Assembly (NCBI GenBank): GCA_964397425.1
Contig: CAYNID010000004.1
Span: 124,001-188,000, forward strand
Reading direction: 5' to 3'
Source of the DNA: Hallerella sp964397425
GTDB lineage: Bacteria > Fibrobacterota > Fibrobacteria > Fibrobacterales > Fibrobacteraceae
Length of the DNA stretch: 64,000 nucleotides
Made by a program: the position numbers and the translations under genes. How positions within the stretch are numbered: the first letter of the stretch is position 1; the number at the start of each line of letters is the position of its first letter. Below the pieces are notes generated by a model that made no database searches, had not been told where the DNA came from, and saw only the letters and a list, made by a program, of their open reading frames with translations. Positions 43,218 through 51,450 of this stretch are shown here, piece by piece.

Positions 43218-44476
43218 TCAGCCCTCCTATCCGTTTCCACACGCAGCCGGGTCGAAACTTTCACCCCTTTAGCAGCCCGGATAACGGCAATGTTGAACAA
43301 ACTTTTTTGCAACACGTTTTCCACGCAACCTTCTACGACAATGCCATCTTCAAGCGGAATCACATGGTAACGGTACTTGGAATATTTGGGATTTTCCGAC
43401 AAGATTTTTTTCAAATTTTCGGCGCGTTTCACCATTTCCGCAGGCGGTTCAGGAACTTCTTCCAGTTCAAGGGAGATGTCGTTCAATCCTTCTATCCGGC
43501 AAAGGCGTTCCCGAATTTTTTCCGGGCTCTTACCGGCAAGGCAATAAGCGTTGACAGTCATCGCCCCGCTGCAAACAGAAACTTCGTAACTGAACAGGGG
43601 CGATTCCGCCGATTCCAAAATACGGAGGGCTTGATTTCGCAAATCCGCATCGGGAACAGTAACGCCGTCGACGTTTACCTGCAACAGGTCTATGACTCCA
43701 CGAAACTCCTGCAAATTATTCACTTCGCGAATAATTTTTTCCTTGTCCAAATAACGCGGAACCGCGCCATAAACATAGGCGATGTTGTGAACGACATTCG
43801 CTTTGACATTGGCCAAAAGTTTTGAATCCAAGAACGAGAGCTTTTCGTTCAAACGGCAAAGCAAAACCGAATCGGGAAGCGGCTGATTTTCTTCTGGCAA
43901 CGTGATGAATAGAATTTTTCCATTTTCCAGTTGCACAACCCGTTTTTCCAAATCGCCATCCACGACTGTTCCGACAACCGTTCCAATCGCCTTGCGGAGA
44001 ACATGATAAACCGGATCCCCTAAAAGAGTCTGTCCGATTTGCGCCGGAAGCAGGCGGTATCCCATGGGGGCCGCGGTATCAAATTGGGAAAGCGCGGGAC
44101 GGGTGAATTTTTCCGAACGGCCTTCCCCAAAATTCAACACGACAACGTCTTCTTCATTCGTGTTATAAACGGCATCGATTTTTCCCGGGCGGGATTTTCC
44201 ATCCACATAAAGCCAGTCACCCGGCGAAAGTCTGCTCCGGCTCAACAGCTTTGCATAGTCTTCATTTTGCCGCAAATCTCCAAAGTATAACTCTTTCGAA
44301 AAGACGGCAAAAAATGATTCGCAAACGCCGCATTGGCAAACAAGCGGAATATCCGGGGGAATTTCACCGCGGACGGAAAACGGCTCTTTGGAAAGAACAC
44401 CGTGAGACGTTATTGCGCGACATTCCGCACAATAAAGTTTTTTTTCCAGAATCCGATGCTTCCAAAACCGGAGCAT
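43190..44476 (-). CDS. Hypothetical protein with N-terminal metal knuckles and BON-like repeats
   Basis: The 428-residue protein starts with Cys pairs (YCAEC and CQCGVC) that look like a zinc ribbon (about 1-55). The middle (about 65-200) is beta-rich. The C-terminal half contains two or three BON-like units, such as NVVHNIAYVYGAVP, SYEVSVCSGAMTVNAYC and VIPLEDGIVVEGCVE, followed by helices. BON domains usually bind lipid or membranes. I do not recognise the whole. The stop overlaps the WYL start region, and gltX ends 8 bases upstream. Confidence 0.6.
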   Translation of the reverse strand: MLRFWKHRILEKKLYCAECRAITSHGVLSKEPFSVRGEIPPDIPLVCQCGVCESFFAVFSKELYFGDLRQNEDYAKLLSRSRLSPGDWLYVDGKSRPGKIDAVYNTNEEDVVVLNFGEGRSEKFTRPALSQFDTAAPMGYRLLPAQIGQTLLGDPVYHVLRKAIGTVVGTVVDGDLEKRVVQLENGKILFITLPEENQPLPDSVLLCRLNEKLSFLDSKLLANVKANVVHNIAYVYGAVPRYLDKEKIIREVNNLQEFRGVIDLLQVNVDGVTVPDADLRNQALRILESAESPLFSYEVSVCSGAMTVNAYCLAGKSPEKIRERLCRIEGLNDISLELEEVPEPPAEMVKRAENLKKILSENPKYSKYRYHVIPLEDGIVVEGCVENVLQKSLFNIAVIRAAKGVKVSTRLRVETDRRAEWPSQLTKN

Positions 44477-44483
44477 TTGGTTT

Positions 44484-45953
44484 TTACGCCTGCATTAAAG
44501 GTTCTGCGACATCGATGCGGCGAAGAGTTTCTTCCTTGCCCACGACTTCAAAAAGTTCCCAAAGTCCAGGACCAGCCGTAACACCGGAAACCGCCAAACG
44601 AACGGCTCCGACCAAATCGCCCAATTTGCAGGAACGCTTTTCTGTAAGCGACAAGAATCCCTTTTCAATCGCCGCCGCCGAAAACGGCTCCACTGTCGCC
44701 AGCATTTCCCGGACAGCGTGGGCAATTTCCCGACTTCCGGCGCCCCAATGCTTGCGCATTCCCTTTTCGTCATACGTTTCCGGAGCCCGGAAAAAATACA
44801 CGGCCATTTCGGCGAGATCCTTCAAAAAATGCGTACGCGGTTTCAAGAGTTCCACGATTTCGTTCAAACGCGCCGGGGATTCTTCTGCGACAGAAATTCC
44901 CATCTTTTCAAGGCCTTTGGTCATTTCCGCCAAAAGGGTCGCGTTCGGAGTCGTGTGGATGTGCTGCATATTCATCCATTGCAGTTTTTTCACATCGAAC
45001 TTCACCGCCGTCGGGTGGATGCTTTCCAATTTGAAAGCCTGAATCATTTCGTCTAAAGACATCACCTCGCGGTCATCGCCCGGATTCCATCCCAAAAGGG
45101 CCAGATAATTGACCAACGTTTCCGGCAAATATCCTAAATCGCGGAATTCACCGACAGAAGCCGCCCCATTACGTTTGGAAAGTTTTCCGCCATTCTTGGA
45201 ATCCAGGATAACCGGCAAATGGCACCAAACAGGCGGTTCCCAGCCAAAAGCCTGATAAAGCAGAACATGCTTGGGCGTAGAACTGATCCATTCGTCACCG
45301 CGCAAAACATGAGTCGTTCCCATCAGATGATCGTCGACGACACTTGCAAAATGATACGTGGGGAATCCGTCGCGTTTGATAAGCACCAAATCATCGAGGA
45401 CTTCGTTTTTGTATTCAATGTGCCCGCGGATCAAATCATCAAATCCTGTCACGCCCGTTTCCGGAATTTTAAAACGGATGACCGCTTTTTCGCCAGCCCG
45501 AATCCGCGCTTCCGCTTCTTCACGGGAAATGCCGCGGCAATGCCTGTCGTAGCCCGTTTCCGGCGCTCCCGCTTTTTTCTGCGCCACGCGGACTTCGTTC
45601 AAACGCTCTTCGGAACAGAAGCAGTAATAAGCGAGTCCCGCATCCAACAGCTTCTGGATTTCGCGGTGATAAATATCCAACCGTTCACTTTGAAAATAAG
45701 GGCCGCAATTTCCTTCGACGCCGGGGCCTTCATCCCATTGAAGCCCCAACCATTTCAAATCGCGCATCAAATCCTTGAGCGCTTCTTCGTTATAACGCTT
45801 GCGGTCCGTATCTTCGATTCGCAAATAAAAAGTCCCGCCAGTCGCCTTGGCAAAGAAGTAATTGTAAATCGCCGTCCGCGCGCCGCCGACATGAAGATAA
45901 CCCGTTGGGCTAGGAGCAAAGCGGACTCTGACTTGACGTGTAGATTCTGACAT
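44484..45953 (-). CDS. gltX: Glutamate-tRNA ligase
   Basis: The 489-residue class I synthetase has the HIGH-type motif FAPSPTGYLHVGGAR, IEDTDRKR, a Cys-rich zinc region (CFCSEERL) and the KMSKS-type loop KLSKRNG. The C-terminal anticodon-binding domain is complete. AGAGG precedes the ATG at 45953; 21 codons of upstream open frame are unconserved. Whether it also charges tRNA-Gln is not decided by the sequence I can read. Confidence 0.96.
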   Translation of the reverse strand: MSESTRQVRVRFAPSPTGYLHVGGARTAIYNYFFAKATGGTFYLRIEDTDRKRYNEEALKDLMRDLKWLGLQWDEGPGVEGNCGPYFQSERLDIYHREIQKLLDAGLAYYCFCSEERLNEVRVAQKKAGAPETGYDRHCRGISREEAEARIRAGEKAVIRFKIPETGVTGFDDLIRGHIEYKNEVLDDLVLIKRDGFPTYHFASVVDDHLMGTTHVLRGDEWISSTPKHVLLYQAFGWEPPVWCHLPVILDSKNGGKLSKRNGAASVGEFRDLGYLPETLVNYLALLGWNPGDDREVMSLDEMIQAFKLESIHPTAVKFDVKKLQWMNMQHIHTTPNATLLAEMTKGLEKMGISVAEESPARLNEIVELLKPRTHFLKDLAEMAVYFFRAPETYDEKGMRKHWGAGSREIAHAVREMLATVEPFSAAAIEKGFLSLTEKRSCKLGDLVGAVRLAVSGVTAGPGLWELFEVVGKEETLRRIDVAEPLMQA

Positions 45954-46088
45954 ATAAACCTCTAAATACGAAAACTTCCGATTTTTCACAAAATAGTTTT
46001 TTGCGCAGGCCGTCATTTTTAACAGTGCGCGAAAATGTCAAGAAATGACACAAACGCATTCATCGTGGAAATTTTTTCAAAAAAGCTC

Positions 46089-46117
46089 TTGACAAAACTT
46101 TATAACAATTATAATTT
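46089..46117 (+). promoter_or_regulatory. Promoter with PerR box before the rubrerythrin gene
   Basis: TTATAACAATTATAA (46100-46114) matches the Bacillus PerR consensus TTATAATNATTATAA at all but one base and is a perfect 6+6 palindrome. TTGACA lies just upstream (46089-46094), with TATAAT or TAATTT inside the palindrome. The regulator bound would be the Fur-family protein encoded two genes on. Confidence 0.8.
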
Positions 46118-46174
46118 TATAGCAGTTACAACTTGTGCCACACAGAACAAGTCTGATAACAAGGAGACAATTTT

Positions 46175-46723
46175 ATGAAGCTTTGGATCTGTTCCGTCTG
46201 CGGTTACGCCTCTTTCAGCCCCGAACCGCCCGAATTCTGCCCGCAATGCAAAGCGCCCAAGTCCAAATTCCAATTAAAAGAAGACACAGCGACCAAATGG
46301 GCCGATGAACATCGGATTGGCGTAGCCCAAGGTCTTGACGAAGAAATCGTTCAAGGTCTCCGCGAAAATTTTGCCGGCGAATGCTCCGAAGTCGGCATGT
46401 ATCTGGCCATGAGCCGTCAAGCGGACCGCGAAGGCTACCCGGAAGTCGCCGAAGCTTACAAGCGCATCGCTTTTGAAGAAGCGGAACACGCCGCCAAATT
46501 CGCCGAGCTCTTGGGAGAAGTCGTTTTTCCCGATACCAAAAAGAACCTTTCTCTCCGCGTTGCCGCCGAAGCGGGCGCGACCGAAGGAAAGCTCCAGATA
46601 GCCAAGCGCGCCAAGGAACTGGGATACGACGCCATCCACGATACGGTGCACGAAATGTGCAAAGACGAAGCCCGCCACGGTTGCGCCTTCGCCGGACTTC
46701 TCAACCGTTATTTTTCCAAATAA
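46175..46723 (+). CDS. Reverse rubrerythrin (rubredoxin-rubrerythrin)
   Basis: The 182-residue protein has an N-terminal rubredoxin-type iron site (WICSVCGYA and FCPQCKAP) and a C-terminal ferritin-like di-iron domain with the Glu/His pairs ENFAGECSEVGMY, AFEEAEHAAKF and MCKDEARHGCAF. The rubredoxin-first order is that of reverse rubrerythrins, NADH-linked peroxide reductases of anaerobes. The PerR box upstream and the perR-like gene 30 bases downstream make a peroxide-response unit. Confidence 0.93.
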   Translation: MKLWICSVCGYASFSPEPPEFCPQCKAPKSKFQLKEDTATKWADEHRIGVAQGLDEEIVQGLRENFAGECSEVGMYLAMSRQADREGYPEVAEAYKRIAFEEAEHAAKFAELLGEVVFPDTKKNLSLRVAAEAGATEGKLQIAKRAKELGYDAIHDTVHEMCKDEARHGCAFAGLLNRYFSK

Positions 46724-46727
46724 ACAC

Positions 46728-46747
46728 GGGCGGATTTCCGCCCTTTT
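46728..46747 (+). terminator. Hairpin between rubrerythrin and perR genes
   Basis: GGGCGG (46728-46733) pairs with CCGCCC (46738-46743), followed by TTTTCTC. It may be a weak terminator that lets some transcription into perR, reducing regulator supply relative to the enzyme. Confidence 0.55.
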
Positions 46748-46753
46748 CTCATA

Positions 46754-47161
46754 ATGAACGCATCTGAACTTTTAAAAGAAAAAAACGTCCGTCCGTCACT
46801 GCAACGAACTGGCATCCTCGATTATCTTTTGACAAAACGGAACCACCCGACAGTCAATACGATTTACGAGGATTTGCTGCCGGAAATGCCGACGCTCTCC
46901 CGCATGACCGTTTACAACACCTTGGAAGCCCTGTGCGAAAACGGTTTGGCAATTTCGTTGGATTTCGGCGATGGAAGCCTCCACTACGATGCAGATACGC
47001 GGCCTCACGTTCATTTTCAATGCGAACAGTGCGGATCCATTTACGACATTCCCGTCAAACCGGAAAATCTCCAGGGAAACGTCCCTGCCGGATTTTCCGT
47101 GCGACGCACCCAATTTTACGCCTTTGGCGTTTGCGCAAAATGCTCCAAAAAGGCGAAGTGA
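46754..47161 (+). CDS. perR: Fur-family peroxide regulator, PerR-like
   Basis: The 135-residue protein has the Fur winged helix (about 10-80, RPSLQRTGILDYLL... TVYNTLEAL) and the metal-binding region RPHVHFQCEQCGSIYDI, with the CxxC structural zinc pair and a second CAKC near the end. The PerR box just upstream of the partner gene supports a peroxide role over iron uptake. Its last 46 bases overlap the 3' end of the convergent trmO gene. Confidence 0.88.
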   Translation: MNASELLKEKNVRPSLQRTGILDYLLTKRNHPTVNTIYEDLLPEMPTLSRMTVYNTLEALCENGLAISLDFGDGSLHYDADTRPHVHFQCEQCGSIYDIPVKPENLQGNVPAGFSVRRTQFYAFGVCAKCSKKAK

Positions 47162-47919
47162 AGCGCCTTGTCGCCGTAAACATCTTCCGGTGACGACAGT
47201 TCTTTTGCCGTATAACCGCTGCGGATATTTTGCAATTCGATTTTCCGAAATTTTTCATCAAAGGAAAAATCAATCCGAAACGTTCTGAACGCAATTTCCG
47301 CCTTTCTGTTTTGCAAGTCCACTTTAACCCGCCGCCTAGAACCATCTAGGGGAAAGTTCGACAGCTGGCATTCGGCAAAGCTTTGCAAATCCCACCCACA
47401 CATTTCCAAAATCCAGTCTCCCTGTCGCCGAAAATTTTCAGACGCATCGACAAACCAGGCGTTTTCCAGTTGCGCATCGACCCAGCCCGCTTTCGCCGCC
47501 GGGAACGCATCCGCCTTTGGAATGTAAGGCTTTATGTCCAAGATGGGCGTTCCATTCAACAAATCCGCTTCATCAATCTGCAGCGTGAGTTTTTCGACAG
47601 ACTTCAACCGGACACAAGAAATTCCAATGGGATTGGGACGGTACGGGCTGCGCGAAGCAAATGTTCCCACGCGTTCACGCCCTTCTGACGGAACCGGGGG
47701 ACGCGTCGTCGGGCGCCAGCCGCAATTCTGATGGAAAAGGAAAATAATCCACAGACGTTCAAAGCCTTCTAAATCCCGCAACGCCATTTCAAAGCCTTTG
47801 TGGGGAAGCAGTTCTATTCTTCCGGGATGACCACAAAAAAAGACTCCCTGCCGCGGGACTTCGTATTTATACGAAGCCCGGCTGTAGAAAGTCCCAATCG
47901 GTTCAAATGAACAGGTCAC
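47116..47919 (-). CDS. trmO: tRNA (N6-threonylcarbamoyladenosine(37)-N6)-methyltransferase TrmO
   Basis: The 267-residue protein is the TsaA/TrmO family. An N-terminal beta-barrel with PIGTFYSRAS, LEGFERLWIIFLFHQN, GTFASRSPYRPNPIGIS and DIKPYIPKAD is followed by a C-terminal extension. It methylates t6A37 in certain tRNAs. It is convergent with perR, and their coding ends overlap by 46 bases on opposite strands. Confidence 0.9.
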   Translation of the reverse strand: MTCSFEPIGTFYSRASYKYEVPRQGVFFCGHPGRIELLPHKGFEMALRDLEGFERLWIIFLFHQNCGWRPTTRPPVPSEGRERVGTFASRSPYRPNPIGISCVRLKSVEKLTLQIDEADLLNGTPILDIKPYIPKADAFPAAKAGWVDAQLENAWFVDASENFRRQGDWILEMCGWDLQSFAECQLSNFPLDGSRRRVKVDLQNRKAEIAFRTFRIDFSFDEKFRKIELQNIRSGYTAKELSSPEDVYGDKALHFAFLEHFAQTPKA

Positions 47920-47926
47920 GCGGCAA

Positions 47927-50077
47927 TCAGCGCTTTATCGCAGAGAATGTTCCTGTTTGCGTACGAACTAAATAAACGCCCGCTTTCATGTTCTGGATTT
48001 TCAAAATCCGACCGGAAATTTCAAACTCGGAAAGCTTTCCCGTCCAAACAAGGCGCCCGTGCAAATCGTAAATTCGGGATATCGCATTCACATTGGGGAG
48101 AGCATCACGCGAAACCAGAGGAATCGCCGAAGAGCCGCATCCCGTAGCGAGAATTTTCGAAATGAGGACTCCGTTTCCGTCACTGTTGAAAGTGAGTTTG
48201 TTCGAACCCAAAAGCGTTCCCGTAGAATCCGTTTCAGAGGCCAACGAAATCGTCGTTGTCACCCATGAAGATGCGCCGCCTTGAACGCCGTATTTGTAAT
48301 TGGTCCACGAAGTTCCCCCGGCGCCGCCGATGTTCACATAAGCAGTCGTATCCACGCGGCTGTGCATGGTCACGATCAAATCAGAACATTTCTGGAGAGC
48401 TGTGCCAACCTCTGCCGGCAAACTGAAAATGGCATGTTGATAACCGCAATCATTTTGATCACAACCGGCAAGCGGAACCGTCGCGTATCCGGAGACTCCA
48501 TCTACCGCCAAAGTTCCATAAGACACCGCATTCAACGATTCATCGCTATTCCAGTTTGACACATCTTTCGTCGTGCTGTAATCGACGATGACAATGGAAT
48601 CTCCCAAATTCGGTTCTACATAAGGATCGATAATCGGCGAATCTTCACAAGTCAATCCGCTGAGGCTCTCCGCTTTGTAAACAAAAGTCGTCACCGAATT
48701 CGCCGGAATCGTATAAGCGCCAACAACAGAAATCGTTTTGCTCTTTTCTCCACTTTCCACCGATTGAACGGCATCTATCGCTTTGTATCCCGAAACTTCC
48801 GGTGCGGATAAAGTGACAGAAGAGCCTTCATTTGTCACCACGACAACAATGGAATCGCAATCTGCGGCACGGAACGCCACTGCGTACAAATTAGCGCCAT
48901 TGTCAACGGTAGAATTGACCACTCGCCAGCCCGGGCTGACAAATTTGGAATAATGACGGAGCGCGTGATATTCCGGGCTAATCGTTATCGCATCTTCCGT
49001 ACAGCTTCCCCAGCCTTTTGTACAAACGCCTATCAGTTGACCTTTACCTTCACCCCATAAAAGTTCCCAGGCAATAAAGCCGTTCAATTTGCCGTCCGTG
49101 AATCCCACCTGCATAATGTGGGCAAGGCCTGTCATATATTCTTCTTTGCCGTTTTCTTCCATGGAGCAAAATTCCGTCATGATGATGGGCTTCGCATCCG
49201 AGCCATAGGAAGTTCCAATTGCTTTCATCGGAGCGCGGAAATTTTCCGGGTTGCTGTAATTGTTCGCCGAATTGTCGTTGCCGCTTCCCGCATGGTAAAG
49301 ATGATAAGCGTAACCGCCGAGTTTATCATTGTTCAATTTCGCCATGTAATTTTGAAAATTATTGTATCCGATGCCAAGAGGTTCCGGACCGACAATCACC
49401 GGGGCGTTTTTCAACGTCGAAATGGAATCGTAAATCGCGTTCAACGCCTGAGCGTAACCCGCCTTTTCCGTATTTTCTTCCGGGTCAAAAAGAGTTTCTT
49501 CGTATTCCGCAAACATGTCCGGTTCATTTTGGAACGAAATGTAATCCGGAGAAATTCCCGCCGCCTGGTATTTCAAAAGGGACGTTTTCCACCAGTGGGC
49601 AAAATCCCCATAAGCGTAGTCACCGTAAAGATCGTTTGACGCCTTTTTCAACGAGGCTTTGGATTTATCTTCGCCGGCATCTTTTCCATTCACGCTTCCA
49701 CTCGGTTTTAACGCCGCCGGAGCCGACCAGCTGGACATTAAAATTTTCATTTGGCTGCCAAGGCGCTTTTTCCCCGCCGTGACAATCGCCACGTCATTGC
49801 TCAAATCCGCAGATTCATCCTGCAGCCAGTTTCCCACCCGCAAAAGGGAAAGATTGAGTCCGGTGAACGCCGTGTCGAACAGGGCCTGTTTCGTCTCTTC
49901 GCCAAGAGCCGTTATCCAATTCTGATAATAAACGCTTCCTCCACCAAATCCGACAATTTTTTGTTTTGTTTCCGCAGGCGAAACCGAAATCCGCGCGACA
50001 TCAAGCATCGCAGAATACGAAAAACCAACCGAAAGAAATACTCCCGCCAACACCCATTTTTTCATCTTTTGAAACAT
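47927..50077 (-). CDS. Secreted GH30-family glycoside hydrolase with sorting-like C terminus
   Basis: The 716-residue protein resembles GH30 glucuronoxylanases. A signal peptide (1-24) is followed by the catalytic domain (about 28-430), with VGFGGGSVY, FQNEPDMF carrying the acid/base Glu and IIMTEFCS carrying the nucleophile Glu. A beta domain follows, then a carbohydrate-binding-like region (about 490-630). The tail (about 650-716, YDLHGRLVWTG... GVYLVRTQTG) looks like a type IX sorting domain. AAGGAG precedes the ATG at 50077. With the pectate lyase it suggests plant cell-wall degradation. Confidence 0.85.
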   Translation of the reverse strand: MFQKMKKWVLAGVFLSVGFSYSAMLDVARISVSPAETKQKIVGFGGGSVYYQNWITALGEETKQALFDTAFTGLNLSLLRVGNWLQDESADLSNDVAIVTAGKKRLGSQMKILMSSWSAPAALKPSGSVNGKDAGEDKSKASLKKASNDLYGDYAYGDFAHWWKTSLLKYQAAGISPDYISFQNEPDMFAEYEETLFDPEENTEKAGYAQALNAIYDSISTLKNAPVIVGPEPLGIGYNNFQNYMAKLNNDKLGGYAYHLYHAGSGNDNSANNYSNPENFRAPMKAIGTSYGSDAKPIIMTEFCSMEENGKEEYMTGLAHIMQVGFTDGKLNGFIAWELLWGEGKGQLIGVCTKGWGSCTEDAITISPEYHALRHYSKFVSPGWRVVNSTVDNGANLYAVAFRAADCDSIVVVVTNEGSSVTLSAPEVSGYKAIDAVQSVESGEKSKTISVVGAYTIPANSVTTFVYKAESLSGLTCEDSPIIDPYVEPNLGDSIVIVDYSTTKDVSNWNSDESLNAVSYGTLAVDGVSGYATVPLAGCDQNDCGYQHAIFSLPAEVGTALQKCSDLIVTMHSRVDTTAYVNIGGAGGTSWTNYKYGVQGGASSWVTTTISLASETDSTGTLLGSNKLTFNSDGNGVLISKILATGCGSSAIPLVSRDALPNVNAISRIYDLHGRLVWTGKLSEFEISGRILKIQNMKAGVYLVRTQTGTFSAIKR

Positions 50078-50186
50078 TTGTTCTCCTTTTGACCAATTGA
50101 TTTTCCAAAAGCCTTCTGTTCGAAGAAAATAGCTTTTTTCAATGAATTGTTCTACATTGTCAAAAAATTTCTCCCTGGAGATGAAT

Positions 50187-50582
50187 ATGATTTCTGCCCT
50201 TGAATTTTTGCACAAAACAGGCGTTTTTTATCTGGCCACCGCCGATGATTCCCAACCCAAAGTTCGCCCGTTCGGAATCGCCGCTGCCCACAATGGAAAA
50301 CTCTTCATTTGCACGAAAGACCAAAAAGACTGTTTTCGCCAAATGATTAAAAACCCCAAAGTGGAAATTTGCGCCATGTTCGGCGAAGACTGGATCCGGA
50401 TCACAGGCGAAGTTTCCGTCGATACAACGCCAGAAGCGAAAGAATCTGTTTTACGTCAAAACCCTCACGCCCAAAACATTTACGATTTGAATGATCCGCA
50501 TTTTACCGTTTTGTATTTGGAAAATGCTCAAGCAGCCATTTACAAATCTTCGGGCGGAATCGTCTCGGTGCCGTTAATTTAG
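50187..50582 (+). CDS. Pyridoxamine 5'-phosphate oxidase family protein
   Basis: The 131-residue protein has the flavin-binding split-barrel features FYLATADDSQPKVRPFG, KLFICTKDQKDCFRQM and EICAMFGEDWIRITGEV. Such small proteins bind FMN or F420-like cofactors and often reduce small molecules; the substrate is unknown. I use the ATG at 50187, with GGAG 6 bases before it. It is divergent from the GH30 gene. Confidence 0.8.
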   Translation: MISALEFLHKTGVFYLATADDSQPKVRPFGIAAAHNGKLFICTKDQKDCFRQMIKNPKVEICAMFGEDWIRITGEVSVDTTPEAKESVLRQNPHAQNIYDLNDPHFTVLYLENAQAAIYKSSGGIVSVPLI

Positions 50583-50588
50583 CGCAGT

Positions 50589-51407
50589 TCACTCCCTGCA
50601 GCGCTTCTCCATTCTTGTCGAAAATTTCTGAATGAATTCCGAATCGTCTAGAGTTTTGCGAATCAATTGCTCCAGTGAAAACTGCGATTTGATTTCATCG
50701 ATGATGCAATTACAAACTTTTTCCGACGCAGCCGTCAAACAGGAATCCCTAAGGAACTTTTCCATCTCCGGCGTAAATTTTTGGGGCAAGCAGGGCAAAA
50801 ACAATTCCAAGGCGAGAGAATCGTCAAGTTCACCATTTTCGTCCATTAAACCGACAAGAGTTTTCACGTTGTTTTCGTCTATCAGTTTTTGATAAGCGCA
50901 TTCACAACTTTTCGCCGATTGTCCTTTTCCCAGATACGGATAAATTTCCACGGCGCACTCCGCGACAAATAGATTTTTATATTCCGGCGAATTCACAATC
51001 GCTTCGACAAATCCAGCTGCGAAAGCTTCTTCAAATCCCAAAGCCGTCAACACGTCCAGTTCCTTTTGCGATAAATTTCCCCGGGGATTTTCCGCTTCTT
51101 CTGCAGCCAACGCCCCCAAAGAGGTTCCCGATCGGAGTTTCGCATTGCATTCTTCCGATGCTTTTTTGACAAAATTCGTATAACCCAAATCCGAATGTCC
51201 CCGGCGCATTTTAAGCTCGATGGCATCAATTTGTTGCTGAGAATATTTCTTTTCCACTTTGCTAAAAACACAAGCGCAAAACGTTTCCGATGCGCCGCCA
51301 TCTTCACAGCTCAAAATGAAATTATCCCGAACCGTTTCTGAAAGAGCCGCCCAAAGAGAAACGGTTCCAAACAAAACGGCAAAAAACAGAATTTTGCAAT
51401 GTCGCAT
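50589..51407 (-). CDS. Secreted Cys-rich protein with three repeated units
   Basis: The 272-residue protein has a signal peptide (1-20). Three similar segments each have an isolated Cys followed by a CxC: SCEDGGASETFCACVFSKVE, then AECAV with SCECAYQKLI, then SCLTAASEKVCNCIIDEI. Each is followed by a helix. The Cys residues probably form disulfides in the periplasm or outside. I know no family name for it. AAGGAA precedes the ATG. Confidence 0.6.
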   Translation of the reverse strand: MRHCKILFFAVLFGTVSLWAALSETVRDNFILSCEDGGASETFCACVFSKVEKKYSQQQIDAIELKMRRGHSDLGYTNFVKKASEECNAKLRSGTSLGALAAEEAENPRGNLSQKELDVLTALGFEEAFAAGFVEAIVNSPEYKNLFVAECAVEIYPYLGKGQSAKSCECAYQKLIDENNVKTLVGLMDENGELDDSLALELFLPCLPQKFTPEMEKFLRDSCLTAASEKVCNCIIDEIKSQFSLEQLIRKTLDDSEFIQKFSTRMEKRCRE

Positions 51408-51450
51408 AGAAAGATTCCTTCTGGGATTTCAAATAAACTTCCGCCGCATT

